64,000 nucleotides of DNA, taken from Rhynochetos jubatus (Eukaryota; Chordata; Aves; Eurypygiformes; Rhynochetidae). The notes under the pieces were generated by a model. The model was not told where the DNA came from. It searched no databases and saw only the letters and a list, made by a program, of their open reading frames with translations. Positions 62,888 to 64,000 of this stretch are shown piece by piece. Numbering within the stretch: the stretch's first letter is position 1; every line of letters starts with the position of its first letter. The DNA is taken from assembly GCA_027574665.1 (NCBI GenBank), contig CM050654.1, positions 32,073,722 through 32,137,721 of the forward strand, written 5' to 3'. The translations under genes were made by a program, and so were the position numbers.

Positions 62888-63175
62888 CTCAATTAAGAAA
62901 AAGTTCAAGCAAAAGCTGTGTACACAACCCCGTGAAAAAGCCACTGTGGCCTTGAATCTTTCCTTCCTCTTCAGATGTTGCTGGGGATGCATTCTTTCAA
63001 ACGCTGATATCGTGTTGCTTCCAGACTGAGCCATTTTAGGATTGTGGTTAAATATCATATTGTTAAAATTACTGCTGTTGATATTAAATTGGCTGGATGG
63101 TGACTCTTGCTTGGGGTTAGCACAAGAATAAATTCCTTCTCTAACGATTGCTTTCAGGTTCAGCGCCACTAACAT
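62861..63175 (-). CDS. Possible minus-strand coding stretch
   Basis: A minus-strand open frame of 104 codons with protein-like content: an Asn/Ser-rich segment ('SQFNINSSNFNNMIFNHNPK'), then a basic one ('ERMHPQQHLKRKERFKATV'). It overlaps the 62712-62887 candidate in a different frame, so at most one reading can be right across 62861-62887. There is no ATG at its start. Acceptor candidates such as CCCCAAG near 63116 are weak. Unidentified. Confidence 0.15.
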   Translation of the reverse strand: MLVALNLKAIVREGIYSCANPKQESPSSQFNINSSNFNNMIFNHNPKMAQSGSNTISAFERMHPQQHLKRKERFKATVAFSRGCVHSFCLNFFLIEVTKESAEE

Positions 63176-63729
63176 TGTGCAGCAAATCTGTTCTGAATGT
63201 GCTTAACTAAACCTCTCGGCATTAACAGATGTGTTGCTTCCACTGGTGTACACAAAACAGATCTTGCAGAATTTCTTTGTTTTGGGAAATCTGGACTCTA
63301 GAAATTAAAGGGGTGAACTGAATGTTTAGGATGGATTTATATATGTATTAATTCCTGCCCTGTGGAAATACCATGCTGTCTCTTAGAAGAGATACCTTTA
63401 GATTTATGTTCGATACTGTTGACAAGATGTCTCTTAAAATTTGACATCTCACTACAGTGCCAGGTACTATTTCAATGTGGAATTGTTTTCACTCAGTTTA
63501 TATTCATTTAAAACCTGCTAGTGCCAGCAAAGAACCCCTAAAAATTAGTACTTCTCTGCCAAAGTAAGCCTGGAGATACACAGGGGATATAGCATGAGAA
63601 ATGTGATGCTCTGCTCTACTATTTCTTGTTTGCTTGTTAAAAACAACATTTCCATCTTGGTTCTTCTCTTTGGGTTGTCTGATGTATGTGGATGTTGCTG
63701 TGTATTTGTTAAGCACTTGTAATTTTCAC
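63176..63729. other. Unique non-coding sequence
   Basis: Nothing recognisable. Confidence 0.55.
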
Positions 63730-63792
63730 AACACTGTATGAGATGCAAATATTGCAATGATCCCTTCCTCAGGGATTTCACAACCTAGAAAA
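63730..63792 (+). mobile_element. Old SINE-like fragment
   Basis: It reads 'acaacactgtatgagatgca', 'tgatcccttcctcagggatt', 'tcacaacctag'. This is a decayed version of the tail block 'ctgtacaaac…ccctgccccaaagagcttacaatct' also seen at 21745. Very diverged. Confidence 0.3.
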
Positions 63793-64000
63793 TGGAACAA
63801 CAAAATAAGCATCTGAGTTAGTGAGTAGATAAGTCGTCCAGCCTGGCTGAAGTCAACAGAACGCCCTATAGAAAGTTTACATGTGTACATGAAATGTATA
63901 TTCTGATCTTGGGAAAGAAATGAACCTTTTGGAGAAGTCAGTATAAATGGGGAACATGAACTCTCTGTACCAGTGTTTGGGTGAGGGGAGAACTGGTGTA

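Noticed and set aside
1..64000. Endogenous retrovirus, LTR, CRISPR array or bacterial-type operon
   Set aside because: No paired long repeats, primer-binding site, gag/pol-like frame, spaced direct-repeat array or tightly packed genes were seen. The window has the character of vertebrate non-coding DNA.

Overview
This is a window of bird nuclear DNA that is almost entirely non-coding. The best evidence for a bird is a set of CR1 LINE tails. They carry the avian 3' signature: the conserved end of ORF2, a GGTCCCTTCCAACC block and a terminal ATTCTATGA-type octamer. Much older amniote repeats (MIR-like SINEs, palindromic MITE-like pieces, an L3/CR1-like fragment) are scattered between them. Base composition is AT-rich by eye, CpG is sparse, and homopolymer tracts are common. 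This fits a large intron or an intergenic desert. I cannot name a species, chromosome or host gene.

Layout. 1-9.8 kb: unique sequence with two opposed MIR-like pieces (4.05-4.30 kb), another MIR-like piece near 5.2 kb and a 96-bp imperfect hairpin at 6.18 kb. 9.8-15.6 kb: three CR1 tails, all on the + strand, one directly beside a perfect 16-bp inverted repeat, plus MIR-like and MITE-like relics. 15.6-24.4 kb: unique sequence with old SINE-like relics and a palindrome at 23.11 kb that contains a textbook RFX X-box. 24.86-26.32 kb: the most gene-like stretch. One minus-strand frame stays almost open for about 485 codons with only five stops, so it looks like a decayed coding sequence of unknown identity. 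26.3-39.4 kb: unique sequence, one minus-strand CR1 tail (31.97 kb), an L3/CR1-like remnant (33.64 kb), a G16-T-G15 tract (35.67 kb) and a small CpG cluster with a nuclear-receptor-like palindrome (37.33 kb). 39.4-57 kb: an ancient minus-strand CR1, a palindromic MITE-like element (46.42 kb), a MIR-like piece (47.02 kb) and otherwise unique sequence. 57.0-58.1 kb: a chimeric CR1 whose middle is replaced by an inverted piece of a different CR1 copy. 58-64 kb: unique sequence, with a few minus-strand open stretches bordered by splice-like signals that might be exons.

No complete gene, tRNA, rRNA, CRISPR array or intact mobile element was recognised. No multi-gene system can be supported. The most interesting items are the decayed coding region, the chimeric CR1, the X-box palindrome and the possible minus-strand exons at 61.0-63.2 kb.
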